Positions 1 through 7,792 of a DNA stretch of 64,000 nucleotides are shown in pieces. How positions within the stretch are numbered: position 1 is the stretch's first letter; every line of letters starts with the position of its first letter. The translations under genes and the position numbers were made by a program. The stretch is from Bradyrhizobium amphicarpaeae (GTDB lineage: Bacteria > Pseudomonadota > Alphaproteobacteria > Rhizobiales > Xanthobacteraceae), in contig NZ_CP029426.2 in assembly GCF_002266435.3 (NCBI RefSeq), forward strand, positions 5,424,001 to 5,488,000, given 5' to 3'. A model generated the notes under the pieces. It had not been told where the DNA came from, did not search any database, and saw nothing but the letters and a program-made list of their open reading frames with translations.

Positions 1-515
1 GCGGATCGTGATCACTGGGGGAAGTGAGCCTGCCGTGGCGGCCTGCGGCCCGTCCGGGCCGCGTGTCTGCCGAGGCAAAAGAGACCGGTCATCTGCGCAA
101 CACTCGCTCCGGTTGTTCAACGACCGACACGGAAAGCGGATGCACAATTCTGTCGCAGATAATCGGAAGCAGCCCCACTGCCCTTATTTCGGCGTTCATA
201 GAACGTTAACCTGCATACAACTTCAAGACGAAATCGTGATGTGCAGAAAAAAATGTTGCGCGATGTGTTCGTCCGTTGCGGATGGCGTCTGTTGACAAGT
301 GAACAGAAGGGAACTCAGTGGCTTTCGGCAGATCGGCTCGAGCGGTTCGGCGCAAAGTGGCCAGGCTCGCAGCAAGCGAGCAACGGCCGTAACCGAAGCC
401 GTGGCGTCACCGTTTCGTCATGCGACGGGTTCAACAGCGCGCCCTCGATGGCGAACCGTTCGCTCACGCGCATTCGGCGATGGATACAAGGCTAGCGCAA
501 GTTGAGTGCACTGTC
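1..515. repeat. Diverged direct repeat, copy A (about 0.5 kb)
   Basis: This stretch aligns along most of its length with copy B at 1785-2300. Shared blocks include the GC hairpin region near 45-62, the string AGCCCCACTGCCC, a shared ATAGAACGTTAAC segment, AACTTCAAGACGAAA, a run of A followed by TGTTKCGCGATGTGT, and the far end GCGCATYCGGC with TACAAGGC. The two copies differ at many scattered positions and a few indels, so this is an old duplication. At 45-62 there is a perfect 8-bp inverted repeat with a TC loop. No credible coding frame covers the copy. In copy B the same sequence lies directly upstream of the acyltransferase gene, so copy A may be the 5' region of another leftward gene just outside the window (inference). 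Confidence 0.75.
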
Positions 516-618
516 GCCTTAGTCGAGTGTTGAGGAAGCTATTCAAAGTATCGAGCGTGAGCTTTCCACCTTCAGGTATGGAGGCGCGAAGCGCATCGAG
601 AAGCGGATCAGCGCTCAT
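418..618 (-). CDS. Small hypothetical protein, possibly truncated at the repeat border
   Basis: The ATG at 618 overlaps the stop of the upstream 135-residue gene (ATGA), which suggests translational coupling. The reading frame gives about 66 residues. The first 34 (beginning MSADPLLDALRAS and continuing through a predicted amphipathic helix) are encoded outside the repeat. From about residue 35 the frame runs into repeat copy A, becomes rich in Arg and Pro, and no longer looks like a natural protein. I do not recognise a family. It may be the N-terminal remainder of a longer gene cut by insertion of the repeat, or simply a short chance frame. Confidence 0.3.
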   Translation of the reverse strand: MSADPLLDALRASIPEGGKLTLDTLNSFLNTRLRRQCTQLALALYPSPNARERTVRHRGRAVEPVA

Positions 619-1022
619 CCTTGGCACTCCCACTCGTTCTTTTCACCGGCGTGGGGCGTCCGAATTTCTGTGTAGTAGGTCGAAATCCGATAGCTACTGT
701 GGCCCTGCGAAACCAGGTCTCGCCAAACCTCGACGAATACCTGCTTATCGAAATTGGCCTCAATATTGACTGCTCGGTAGTTCTTCTCCCACAGCGCCGT
801 GGAAAGGCGATCGAGTTCAATAGCGCCGATATTGGGATTTGCTTTCTTGATCTTGTCCTCGCCGTAATCGTAGGAGGCGGTAAACGGCACTTCGATTCCG
901 CCGACAATCAACTTGAAGTGCGTAGAGCGTTCCATCGGAGGCTCGTCGCGCACCCATTGAACGGCCAGACCGCTTTCCACATGCGTTGAACGTCGCAAGT
1001 CCGGATCAAATCTAATCGTCAT
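615..1022 (-). CDS. Hypothetical protein, 135 aa
   Basis: The ORF begins at an ATG preceded by a GGAAGG-type ribosome site. It encodes a soluble, acidic/basic mixed protein with no signal peptide or membrane segment. The sequence starts MTIRFDPDLRRS and includes the segment KANPNIGAIELDRLSTALW and a C-terminal region rich in Tyr and Glu. I do not recognise the family. It lies 98 nt downstream of the HlyC-type acyltransferase on the same strand, and its stop overlaps a small ORF by ATGA. The context suggests a role tied to the type I secretion/toxin locus, such as immunity or a chaperone, but nothing in the sequence proves this. Confidence 0.6.
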   Translation of the reverse strand: MTIRFDPDLRRSTHVESGLAVQWVRDEPPMERSTHFKLIVGGIEVPFTASYDYGEDKIKKANPNIGAIELDRLSTALWEKNYRAVNIEANFDKQVFVEVWRDLVSQGHSSYRISTYYTEIRTPHAGEKNEWECQG

Positions 1023-1120
1023 GCAGCCACCTTCCCAAACTTCGCAGCGGGTCTTGCAAAACGAACGCGACCCACTGAATTGATCTGCATTATCAGAGCT
1101 CTACTCTGGCTGGCGGCTTC

Positions 1121-1747
1121 TCACGCCTTGTCCGCACCGCCCGTCTTCTCTCCCGCCTCCCCCACCGGCCGCACCTTCATCTTCTCCAACACCGCCGGAT
1201 CGACCAGCTGGCTCACGATCGGATGGATTCTCACCGGCTTGTCCTTCACCACCTGCTTGAAATTCGCGAGCACGGCGGTCGCGACCTTCTGCGAGGGGGC
1301 GATGACGTCGAGCAGCCAGGTGGTGTCGCCGCTGGCCCAGTCCTCGGCCTTGAGGCGGACCGGGAACACGCGGGCCTGGATCTGCTCGCGGATCTTGGCA
1401 TCGACCTCGTCGGAGACGCTGGCCCAGATCGCGATGCCGGCGGTCTCCTCGACCTTGCCCTCGCCGCCGGCCTTGGCGATGGCGATGCGGTCGCGCGTCA
1501 TCGGCTCGACGACGAGATGCATGACGTCGGCCAGGGTCTGGTTGCGGTAGCGCGGCAGGTTGAGCATGGCGAGGACGACCTCGCCGACGCCGGCCTGGAT
1601 CCGCATCTTGAACGCGGCGATCTGCGCCAGCACCTGCGGATCGAGCGCGCGCTCTTTCGCATTCGCGGGCTCGGCTGTGGCCCCGCCCTTGATCCCGTTC
1701 AATGCCGGCTTGCCGGCGGCTGCCGTCTCGTTCGCGCTTTTTGCCAC
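1121..1747 (-). CDS. Toxin-activating lysine-acyltransferase (HlyC/RtxC family)
   Basis: HlyC-type enzymes move a fatty acyl group from acyl carrier protein to internal lysines of RTX toxins before type I secretion. Residues about 134-152 here (AEDWASGDTTWLLDVIAP) closely match the family block AEDWTSGDRKWFIDWIAP of E. coli HlyC. The preceding IAIWASVSDEVDAKI matches the HlyC region with WA...S.E. The catalytic Asp (HlyC D92) is D147 here. The position of catalytic His23 (PLHRNW in HlyC) reads PRYRNQ, with Tyr67, although His77 is near. A 40-residue Ala/Lys-rich N-terminal extension precedes the domain. I chose the GTG at 1747 because AGGGAG lies 9 nt upstream; the frame stays open further upstream but runs through repeat copy B. 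The gene sits alone 584 nt downstream of the immunity-like gene, so it probably has its own promoter in copy B. Confidence 0.85.
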   Translation of the reverse strand: MAKSANETAAAGKPALNGIKGGATAEPANAKERALDPQVLAQIAAFKMRIQAGVGEVVLAMLNLPRYRNQTLADVMHLVVEPMTRDRIAIAKAGGEGKVEETAGIAIWASVSDEVDAKIREQIQARVFPVRLKAEDWASGDTTWLLDVIAPSQKVATAVLANFKQVVKDKPVRIHPIVSQLVDPAVLEKMKVRPVGEAGEKTGGADKA

Positions 1748-1784
1748 AGCTCTTGCTCCCTGCTTTCGATCCGCCCGGCGGGGC

Positions 1785-2300
1785 GTAACGCGATTATGAG
1801 GGAAGTGAGCCTGTCGCGACGGCCGGCAGCCCGTCCGGGCCGCTCGCTTGGCGACGAGAAGAAATCCATCATCTGCCCGATACCCGCTCCGGTTGTATTG
1901 ACGCTCGCCACGGTAGCGGATGTGTAGTTCCGTCGCAGGTGATAGGACGCAGCCCCACTGCCCCCTCCTTCGGCATTCATAGAACGTTAACTCGGATACA
2001 ACTTCAAGACGAAACCGCGATACGCCCAAAAAAATGTTTCGCGATGTGTCCAACCGTTGCGATTGGCATCGATCGACGAGAATGGAACTTGGCGGCTTCA
2101 GAAATCGGCGCGGGCCGCTCGGCGCGAATTGGCGAAGCGCCCAGAAACCAACGACGTCGCGACGAAGCGGCGTGCGTCACCCTATCGTCATACAAAAAGC
2201 GCAACAGCGCGCCGGTTGATGAGCCGATTGAGCCATTCGCGCACGCGCATCCGGCAGTGGCTACAAGGCTGCCAAGTCAGCGCGAGTTGTGTACAATGTC
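1785..2300. repeat. Diverged direct repeat, copy B, upstream region of the acyltransferase gene
   Basis: This is the partner of copy A (1-515). It fills most of the 584-nt gap between the acyltransferase start and the end of the Imm11-like gene. A weaker version of the GC hairpin (GCCCG-TC-CGGGC) is retained around 1830-1841. The long conserved stretch without a reading frame on either strand suggests it carries the promoter and leader for the acyltransferase. I see no transposase and no terminal inverted repeats, so it is not an evident insertion sequence. Confidence 0.7.
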
Positions 2301-2331
2301 ATTGTAATATGATGGCCTCGGGAGCTCATGA

Positions 2332-3003
2332 TCAAACCACTTTCAGTTGATGGTGTTTTGGCATGCGCAAGCCTTGGCTAGCGAGCTTCGCCTGCAGCTC
2401 ATCCGAAAATAGAATGTTGGGTCTCTTCAGTCGGCGTTCGCGCCAGAGATGGCGACCGGCGACGACATCCTTCGAAACGGCCAGATCGCCGTAGCCCTTT
2501 TTTGTGGAGTTGATAGTCGCAAAAAAGTTTGCCTCGTCCGTCCCCTCATAGCCGACGCTTTGAGTCGGCACGAAGCTGTCGATAAAGCGGCGGATAATCA
2601 TGCCGAAATATCGAACGGGGTAGTCTTCGCCCTTCTTTTGGGAAATCCGCATCGGCCAGAACTGATGCACACCTGGCTCCAGGCTCTCAATCAGCTCGTG
2701 CATCTTCGCGTCGACGGCAAGAAGACGATTGGTAAGCAGGAGGAGCGATCCGAGCGATTTGCCCGGTTCGTCCAATCTAAATTCCGACGGGCGCTGATGG
2801 GATTCAGACAAAGCTCCACCTTCTTCAGTGAACTTACGGGATACCGTCTCCCTGTAATTGACATCCCAGTTGTCGGAAGCGGCCCTTTGCTCGGCGGACA
2901 TTTCCTCGTCGAAATGTCGCTTGATCCCCTCTTCCCAGCCGACGTAGTCGCCGTAAGGGAAGAAATCGCTAAAATTGCTAGGGTCAACCAATCCCCACAC
3001 CAT
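2332..3003 (-). CDS. Imm11/DUF1629-like putative immunity protein
   Basis: The 223-residue soluble protein has the layout I associate with the Imm11 (DUF1629, MXAN_0049-type) immunity family. A FRLDEPGKSLGSLLLL segment is followed by a helix, then a QFWPMRISQKKG strand region with an aromatic-rich middle. The C-terminal block (RHLWRERRLKRPNILFSDEL) is typical of the family's 'hLWR...hfhSdel' ending. Such proteins neutralise polymorphic toxins. It lies 75 nt downstream of a second protein of similar design and directly downstream of hlyB-hlyD, so it probably protects against the effector exported by that system. Family assignment is by motif memory, not by a search. Confidence 0.65.
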   Translation of the reverse strand: MVWGLVDPSNFSDFFPYGDYVGWEEGIKRHFDEEMSAEQRAASDNWDVNYRETVSRKFTEEGGALSESHQRPSEFRLDEPGKSLGSLLLLTNRLLAVDAKMHELIESLEPGVHQFWPMRISQKKGEDYPVRYFGMIIRRFIDSFVPTQSVGYEGTDEANFFATINSTKKGYGDLAVSKDVVAGRHLWRERRLKRPNILFSDELQAKLASQGLRMPKHHQLKVV

Positions 3004-3078
3004 TTTCAGTATCCTCTTGCGCTCGTGGGCCGCCCTATCGCTACGGACAGACGCCGGTCGGTGGCGAGTGGCTCTGTA

Positions 3079-3672
3079 TCAATTTCGGCAATAAGAAAAC
3101 GCACCGGGACACATCCAGATGTCAGTCCCGGCCAGGGCCTCGGCGGAAACCGCGATGTCGCCGTCATCGAGATAGCGGAGCGACCAACGAGTCTGGCCCG
3201 TTTGTTGATCGACACCGATCTTTTCGATGTTGGCGCTTAACTCGTGCAGGAAGCAGCTCTTAAAGGATCCGAAGTTGACGAGGTAGAAAGGCCCCGGCAG
3301 CGGAGTTTTTTCGTCCGTCTCATAGATGGTATAGGGAACCAGCCCGCCCGCTCCGAAATCAAACTTCGCCAGCACATCGGCAACGGGAGCTTTCACGGCA
3401 AGAAACCCGCCGACAAAAAATACGTCTTTCGCGCGTTTGAAATTCGACATGCTGTAAACAGCCGAGGCTTCCGGCAGATCTTCGCGCTTCAACGTATGGC
3501 CGGCGAAGTGCTTGAAGATCGCCGCACGCACATGTTCGCTCTTCTTGGGAACGATATGACGCACGTAGGGGGCCTCCCACGGTTCACCGTACCACTTCTG
3601 GCGAATACCGAGCTTGTTGCCGAGGTCGCCATTGCTCAGCACTTCGCTGATCCAGACCTGATCAACCATCAT
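3079..3672 (-). CDS. Second Imm11-like putative immunity protein, C-terminus possibly short
   Basis: The 197-residue soluble protein shares the overall plan of its downstream neighbour. A DVFFVGGFLAVKAPVADVLA region is followed by GLVPYTIYETDEKTPLPG, then YLVNFGSFKSCF, and a C-terminal DIWMCPGAFSYCRN. Imm11-like proteins normally continue for another 25-40 residues with a 'FlSd.l...l...gl' ending; here the frame stops directly after CRN. The overlapping frame 3006-3215 does not clearly restore that ending, so a truncation is possible but unproven. It starts 57 nt after hlyD ends, which suggests the same transcription unit. The start (ATG 3672 or 3669) has no strong ribosome site. Confidence 0.55.
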   Translation of the reverse strand: MMVDQVWISEVLSNGDLGNKLGIRQKWYGEPWEAPYVRHIVPKKSEHVRAAIFKHFAGHTLKREDLPEASAVYSMSNFKRAKDVFFVGGFLAVKAPVADVLAKFDFGAGGLVPYTIYETDEKTPLPGPFYLVNFGSFKSCFLHELSANIEKIGVDQQTGQTRWSLRYLDDGDIAVSAEALAGTDIWMCPGAFSYCRN

Positions 3673-3729
3673 GATGGTCTACCCATAGCCAGAACGAGCA
3701 GGCGGATAATTGCCCAAAGCGATCGCCCC

Positions 3730-5193
3730 TCACCGTTCCCGCCCGGCTTCATCGAGCGATTGCGTGATCGGCGACAGCAGATATTGGATGATCCGCCGTT
3801 CGCCGGTCTTGATCTCGGCCTGAACGGAGAGGCCGGGGCCGAGCGTCTGCTGGCGGTCGCGGATGCGGATGCTGGTCTGCAACAGGCGGATGCGCGCGGC
3901 GTAGACGAGGCCGGGCTGGACCGGCCGGCCCTTGTCGTCGCGCTGCGGCTGGCCGCCCGATTGCGACAGGTCGATCGCATCGCGGCTGATGCTCTCGACG
4001 ATGCCCGGCACCAGGCCGTAGTCGGTGAAGGGAAACGCCTCCAGCTTGACCCGGACCGGCTGGCCCTCGCGGACGAAGCCGATGTCCTTGTTGAGGACCT
4101 GGGCCTCGACCTCGATCTCGGCGCCGTCGGGGACCACCGTCATCAGGGGCTGGGCCGGCTGCACGACCCCGCCGATCGTCGCGACCACGAGCTGCTGCAC
4201 CGTTCCGGCGACGGGCGCGCGCAATGCCAGGAGCTCGCGTCGCCGCGTGGTCTTGCGCAGATCCTCGGCCGCGAGCTGCGCCTTGTCGCGGGCCTGGACC
4301 ATCTCGGTCACGGCGGTCTTGCCGAACGTCTCGCGCAGCTTGCGGATCTCGGCCTCGAGCGCCGTCATCGCGGCGCGGGCCCGCGCCACATTGGCGAGCT
4401 GCACGTCGACGTTCTGGACGTGCTCGATGCGCTGCTGCTCGTATTCCAGCAGCCGCAGCCGCGCGAAATTACCCTGCTCGGTGAGCAGCCGGCGGGCCTC
4501 GAGCGACTGTTCGACGAGCGGCAGGGTGAGGCGCAGCTTGTTGATCTCGACCTCGGCGGAGGTCAGCTCGGCCGCGCGCTGCGCGATCTGCTGCTGCAGG
4601 CTGGCGACCTGCGCCTCGTATTCGGCGATGCTGGCGCGGACATATTGCTCCTCCACCGCGACCATCGCTTCCGGCGTGTCGTCGGGGGCGACGAAGCCGG
4701 TCGGCCGTCCGGCGAGATAGGCGAGCAGAGCCGCGTTGCGGGCCTGGATGAGCCTGGAGGCCTGCAAATTCTGACGCGCCTGCGACTCGTCGGCGGTCGC
4801 GAGCGTCGGATCGAGCTCGACCAGAAGCTGCCCCTCCTCGACATGCTGGCCGTTGGCGACGTGGATGGCGCGCACCGAGCCGATCTCCATCGGCTGGATG
4901 GTCTTGACCTTGCTCGACGGAATGATCTTTCCGCTCGCCACCGCCACGACGTCGACCGTGCCGATGACGGACCAGACCAGAGCGGCGGTGAAGAAGCCGC
5001 AGGTCATCAGCAGCAGCATGCGCAGGCCCGGGCTCGGCGGCTTCTCCATGATCTCGAGGGCGGCCGGCAGGAACTCGTGATCGGAGAGCGGCCGCCGGTT
5101 GCGGTCGGCCTCGTTCTGCATGCTCCAGCTCGCCCGCAGCACGGCCCAGTGCCTGGCGAGCATCGGAAAGCGCTCGGCAACCCAGGCCGTCAC
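3730..5193 (-). CDS. HlyD-family periplasmic adaptor of a type I secretion system
   Basis: The 487-residue membrane-fusion protein starts at a GTG that overlaps the hlyB stop (GTGA), which I prefer over the much longer open frame. After about 60 cytoplasmic residues there is one membrane segment (MLLLMTCGFFTAALVWSVIG). It is followed by the lipoyl half-motif VVAVASGKIIPSSKVKTIQP, a long coiled-coil region (roughly 130-300) and the second lipoyl half (LRAPVAGTVQQLV). The C-terminal beta domain ends IIQYLLSPI, the usual HlyD ending. It bridges the inner-membrane ABC exporter and a TolC-like outer-membrane channel, which is not encoded in this window. Confidence 0.93.
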   Translation of the reverse strand: MTAWVAERFPMLARHWAVLRASWSMQNEADRNRRPLSDHEFLPAALEIMEKPPSPGLRMLLLMTCGFFTAALVWSVIGTVDVVAVASGKIIPSSKVKTIQPMEIGSVRAIHVANGQHVEEGQLLVELDPTLATADESQARQNLQASRLIQARNAALLAYLAGRPTGFVAPDDTPEAMVAVEEQYVRASIAEYEAQVASLQQQIAQRAAELTSAEVEINKLRLTLPLVEQSLEARRLLTEQGNFARLRLLEYEQQRIEHVQNVDVQLANVARARAAMTALEAEIRKLRETFGKTAVTEMVQARDKAQLAAEDLRKTTRRRELLALRAPVAGTVQQLVVATIGGVVQPAQPLMTVVPDGAEIEVEAQVLNKDIGFVREGQPVRVKLEAFPFTDYGLVPGIVESISRDAIDLSQSGGQPQRDDKGRPVQPGLVYAARIRLLQTSIRIRDRQQTLGPGLSVQAEIKTGERRIIQYLLSPITQSLDEAGRER

Positions 5194-7379
5194 GTGCTGC
5201 GCCCCATTTGCTTGGTGTAGAGCTGGGCGTAGCGGCCGCCGGAGTGCAGCAGCGTCTGGTGATCGCCGGTCTCGGTAATCTCTCCGGCTTCGACGGTGAC
5301 GATCCGGTCGCATTGCCGCACCGCGGAGAGGCGGTGCGCGATGATGATGACGGTGCGGCCGCGGGCGATGCCGGCAAGATTGTGCTGGATGATCTCCTCG
5401 CTCTCGGCGTCGAGCGCGCTGGTCGCCTCGTCGAGGATCAGGATGCGCGGATTGCCGATCAGCGCCCGCGCGATCGCCATCCGCTGCCGCTGCCCGCCCG
5501 AGAGGTTGCCGCCCCGCTCGTCGATCACCGTGTCGTAGCCGTGCGAAAGGCTGAGGATAAATTCGTGCGCGCCGGCGAGCTGGGCGGCGGCGATGACCCG
5601 CTCCATCGGCATCGTGGTGTCGGCCAGCGCGATGTTCTCGCGTACCGAGCGATTGAACAGGATGTTCTCCTGCAGCACGACGCCGATCTGCCGGCGCAGC
5701 CACGCCGGGTCGACCAGAGCGAGATCGACGCCGTCGACCAGCACCCTGCCCTGCTCCGGAACATAAAGCCGCTGCACGAGCTTGGTCAGCGTCGACTTGC
5801 CCGAGCCCGAGGGGCCGACGATGCCGATCATCTCGCCCGGCTGGATCGCGAGCGTGACGCCGCGCAAGGCCTCCGGCGCATCGGGACGATAGCGGAAACG
5901 AACCCGGTCGAAGTTCACCGCGCCCTTGATCGGAGGAAGGCTCGCCCGGTTGGGGTTATGATCGGGCTCGGCCGGCGCGTTCAGGACGTCGCCGAGCCGG
6001 TCGACCGAGATGCGCACCTGCTGAAAATCCTGCCAGAGCTGGGACAGCCGCAGGATCGGCTGAGCGACGCGCCCGGAGAGCATGTTGAAGGCGACGAGCG
6101 AGCCGACCGAGAGCTCGCCGGCGATGACCGCCTTGGCGCCGAAGAACAGGATCGCAACGGTGGTCAACTTGGACACCAGCTGGATCAGATGGCTGCCCCA
6201 GTTTGCAAGCGTTGCGACTTGAAATCCGGTGCTGGTGTAGCCCGCGAACTGTTTCTCCCACTTCGCCCGCATCTGCGGCTCGACCGCCATCGCCTTCAGC
6301 GTGCCGATGCCCGTGACGCTTTCGACCAGGAAGGACTGGTTCTCCGCGCCGCGTTTGAATTTCTCGTCGAGGCGCGCGCGCAGCGGCGGCGTCACGATCA
6401 CCGAGATCGCGACATAGAGGGGGATCGACAGCGTGACGATCAGGGTCAGCAGCGGACTATAGGCGTACATCACGCCGAAAAAGACGATGGTGAAGAACAG
6501 GTCGATCACCACCGTGACGGCATTCGAGGTCAGGAACTCCCTGATACGGTCGAGCTCGCGCACGCGGGCGACGCTGTCACCGACGCGGCGCGCCTCGAAA
6601 TACGACAGCGGCAGGTTGAGAAGATGCCGGAACAGCTGCGCCGAAAGCTCGCTGTCGACGCGGTTGGTGGTGTGAGCAAACAGCCAGTTGCGCAGCGCCG
6701 ACAGGCCGGTCTCGAAGATCAGTACCGCCGAAAGCCCGACCGCCAGCACGTCGAGCGTGGTCAGCGACTGATGGACCAGCACCTTGTCGATGACGAGCTG
6801 GAAGAAGATCGGCGAAATCAGTCCCATCAATTGCAGGAAAAAGGACCCGATCAGCACGTCGCGCAGCGGCCCGCGGTATTTCACCAGCGCCGGAATGAAC
6901 CAGCTGATGTCGAAGGGGCGCGTCGCCCCCGCCATCAGCTCACGCGTCGTCATGAGCAGCAACCGCCCGGCATACCGCTCGCCAAAATCGTCCGCCGACC
7001 ACACTTCGGGACGTCCACCATTGCCGCGCTGGATCAGGAAGCGCGGACCCGTCGGCTGCTGGTCGACCTTGAGCAGAACCGCGGCCTCGCCGTCCTGCAA
7101 TTCGGCGAGCGCTGGCAAGGGGACCTTTTGAAGCTCCTCGGCTGCCGCGGGCTTCACCTTGGCAACGATCTTCAGCCGCTTGGCGATCCGGGCGAGGTCT
7201 TCAAGCCGGTACCGTTCGCCCGGCGAGCCATGGTCATGGGCGATCTGACCAGCGTCAGCCGGGACACCGAGGAATTTGGCGAGCAGAATGAAGGAAAGCA
7301 GCGACGCCGGAAGATCAGGATCATGACCGCTCGTCAGACCTGCGGCCTCGTCAGGCGCTTTCGCGATCGCAATGGTCAT
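5190..7379 (-). CDS. HlyB-type type I secretion ABC exporter
   Basis: The protein has 729 residues. Residues about 20-150 form a C39-peptidase-like domain without the catalytic Cys (LPASLLSFILLAKFLG replaces the usual Cys motif), so it is a substrate-docking domain as in HlyB rather than a processing peptidase. Six membrane segments follow (about 165-440). The nucleotide-binding domain has Walker A GPSGSGKST, the signature LSGGQRQRMAIARAL, Walker B ILILDEATSALD and the H-loop IIIAHRL. It exports an unfolded, C-terminally signalled protein, typically an RTX toxin or adhesin. No such substrate is visible in this window. It heads the hlyB-hlyD-immunity run. Confidence 0.95.
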   Translation of the reverse strand: MTIAIAKAPDEAAGLTSGHDPDLPASLLSFILLAKFLGVPADAGQIAHDHGSPGERYRLEDLARIAKRLKIVAKVKPAAAEELQKVPLPALAELQDGEAAVLLKVDQQPTGPRFLIQRGNGGRPEVWSADDFGERYAGRLLLMTTRELMAGATRPFDISWFIPALVKYRGPLRDVLIGSFFLQLMGLISPIFFQLVIDKVLVHQSLTTLDVLAVGLSAVLIFETGLSALRNWLFAHTTNRVDSELSAQLFRHLLNLPLSYFEARRVGDSVARVRELDRIREFLTSNAVTVVIDLFFTIVFFGVMYAYSPLLTLIVTLSIPLYVAISVIVTPPLRARLDEKFKRGAENQSFLVESVTGIGTLKAMAVEPQMRAKWEKQFAGYTSTGFQVATLANWGSHLIQLVSKLTTVAILFFGAKAVIAGELSVGSLVAFNMLSGRVAQPILRLSQLWQDFQQVRISVDRLGDVLNAPAEPDHNPNRASLPPIKGAVNFDRVRFRYRPDAPEALRGVTLAIQPGEMIGIVGPSGSGKSTLTKLVQRLYVPEQGRVLVDGVDLALVDPAWLRRQIGVVLQENILFNRSVRENIALADTTMPMERVIAAAQLAGAHEFILSLSHGYDTVIDERGGNLSGGQRQRMAIARALIGNPRILILDEATSALDAESEEIIQHNLAGIARGRTVIIIAHRLSAVRQCDRIVTVEAGEITETGDHQTLLHSGGRYAQLYTKQMGRST

Positions 7380-7792
7380 GACCCCAACTTCACACTCAGC
7401 CAGAACAGACGGGATCCCAACCGGGAACTTCGCAGGACTGGCTTGGTCGCCCGGCTATTCATCCACTCACGCAGCAGACAAGACAACAACTTAACCACGG
7501 ACAATACGATCGTTTACATCTAACGTTGTTCAATGAGCAAGCCAAGCCCTCCTTCGTCGCGTCGACGAAGGTCCGGGGTGAGAATGAGCCGCCCCGGGTT
7601 TGCCGCAGGCTTCAACTCTCGAACGGAGCGATGACAAGCAAGACGACGATCGAGTTTTCACCCGAGGCGCGGACCCGAGCGGTTCGGATGGTTCTGGATC
7701 AAGCCGTGGCTACGACATCGCGGTCGGGTGAGCCGTCCGCGAAGGCCAGTGCGTTTTGCCCGGCCATCGCACGCCCTCCGATCGTATCGGCG
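7380..7792. other. Intergenic stretch with insertion-sequence debris
   Basis: This 413-nt gap separates hlyB (leftward) from the end of the universal stress gene (also leftward), so it should contain the promoter for hlyB. Its left part is AT-richer (around 7480-7525, with ACAACAACTTAACC). From about 7585 it changes to a GC-rich string (GAGCCGCCCCGGGTTTGCC) that resembles the outer end of IS3-type elements, directly before a transposase stub. I see no intact gene here. Confidence 0.5.
7631..7702 (+). pseudogene. 5' stub of an IS3-family transposase OrfA
   Basis: The ATG at 7631 opens MTSKTTIEFSPEARTRAVRM, which matches the start of rhizobial IS3-type OrfA proteins (typically MT.KT..FSPEVR.RAVRMVLDH). 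The match ends after about 24 residues (VLDQ). The frame then becomes unrelated sequence and the remainder of the element is missing. It is a remnant of a past insertion and marks a boundary of the accessory secretion locus. Confidence 0.65.

Noticed and set aside
1..2300. Direct repeats as ends of a transposon carrying the acyltransferase
   Set aside because: No transposase, no terminal inverted repeats and no target-site duplication seen; divergence is too high for a recent composite transposon.
3244..5220. 658-residue plus-strand frame opposite hlyD
   Set aside because: Antisense shadow with Leu/Arg/Gly-rich composition; hlyD on the other strand is unmistakable.
5208..7523. 771-residue open frame on the plus strand opposite hlyB
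   Set aside because: It is a GC-bias shadow of the hlyB codons; composition is rich in Arg, Asp and Gly without any domain, while the minus strand has a complete ABC exporter.
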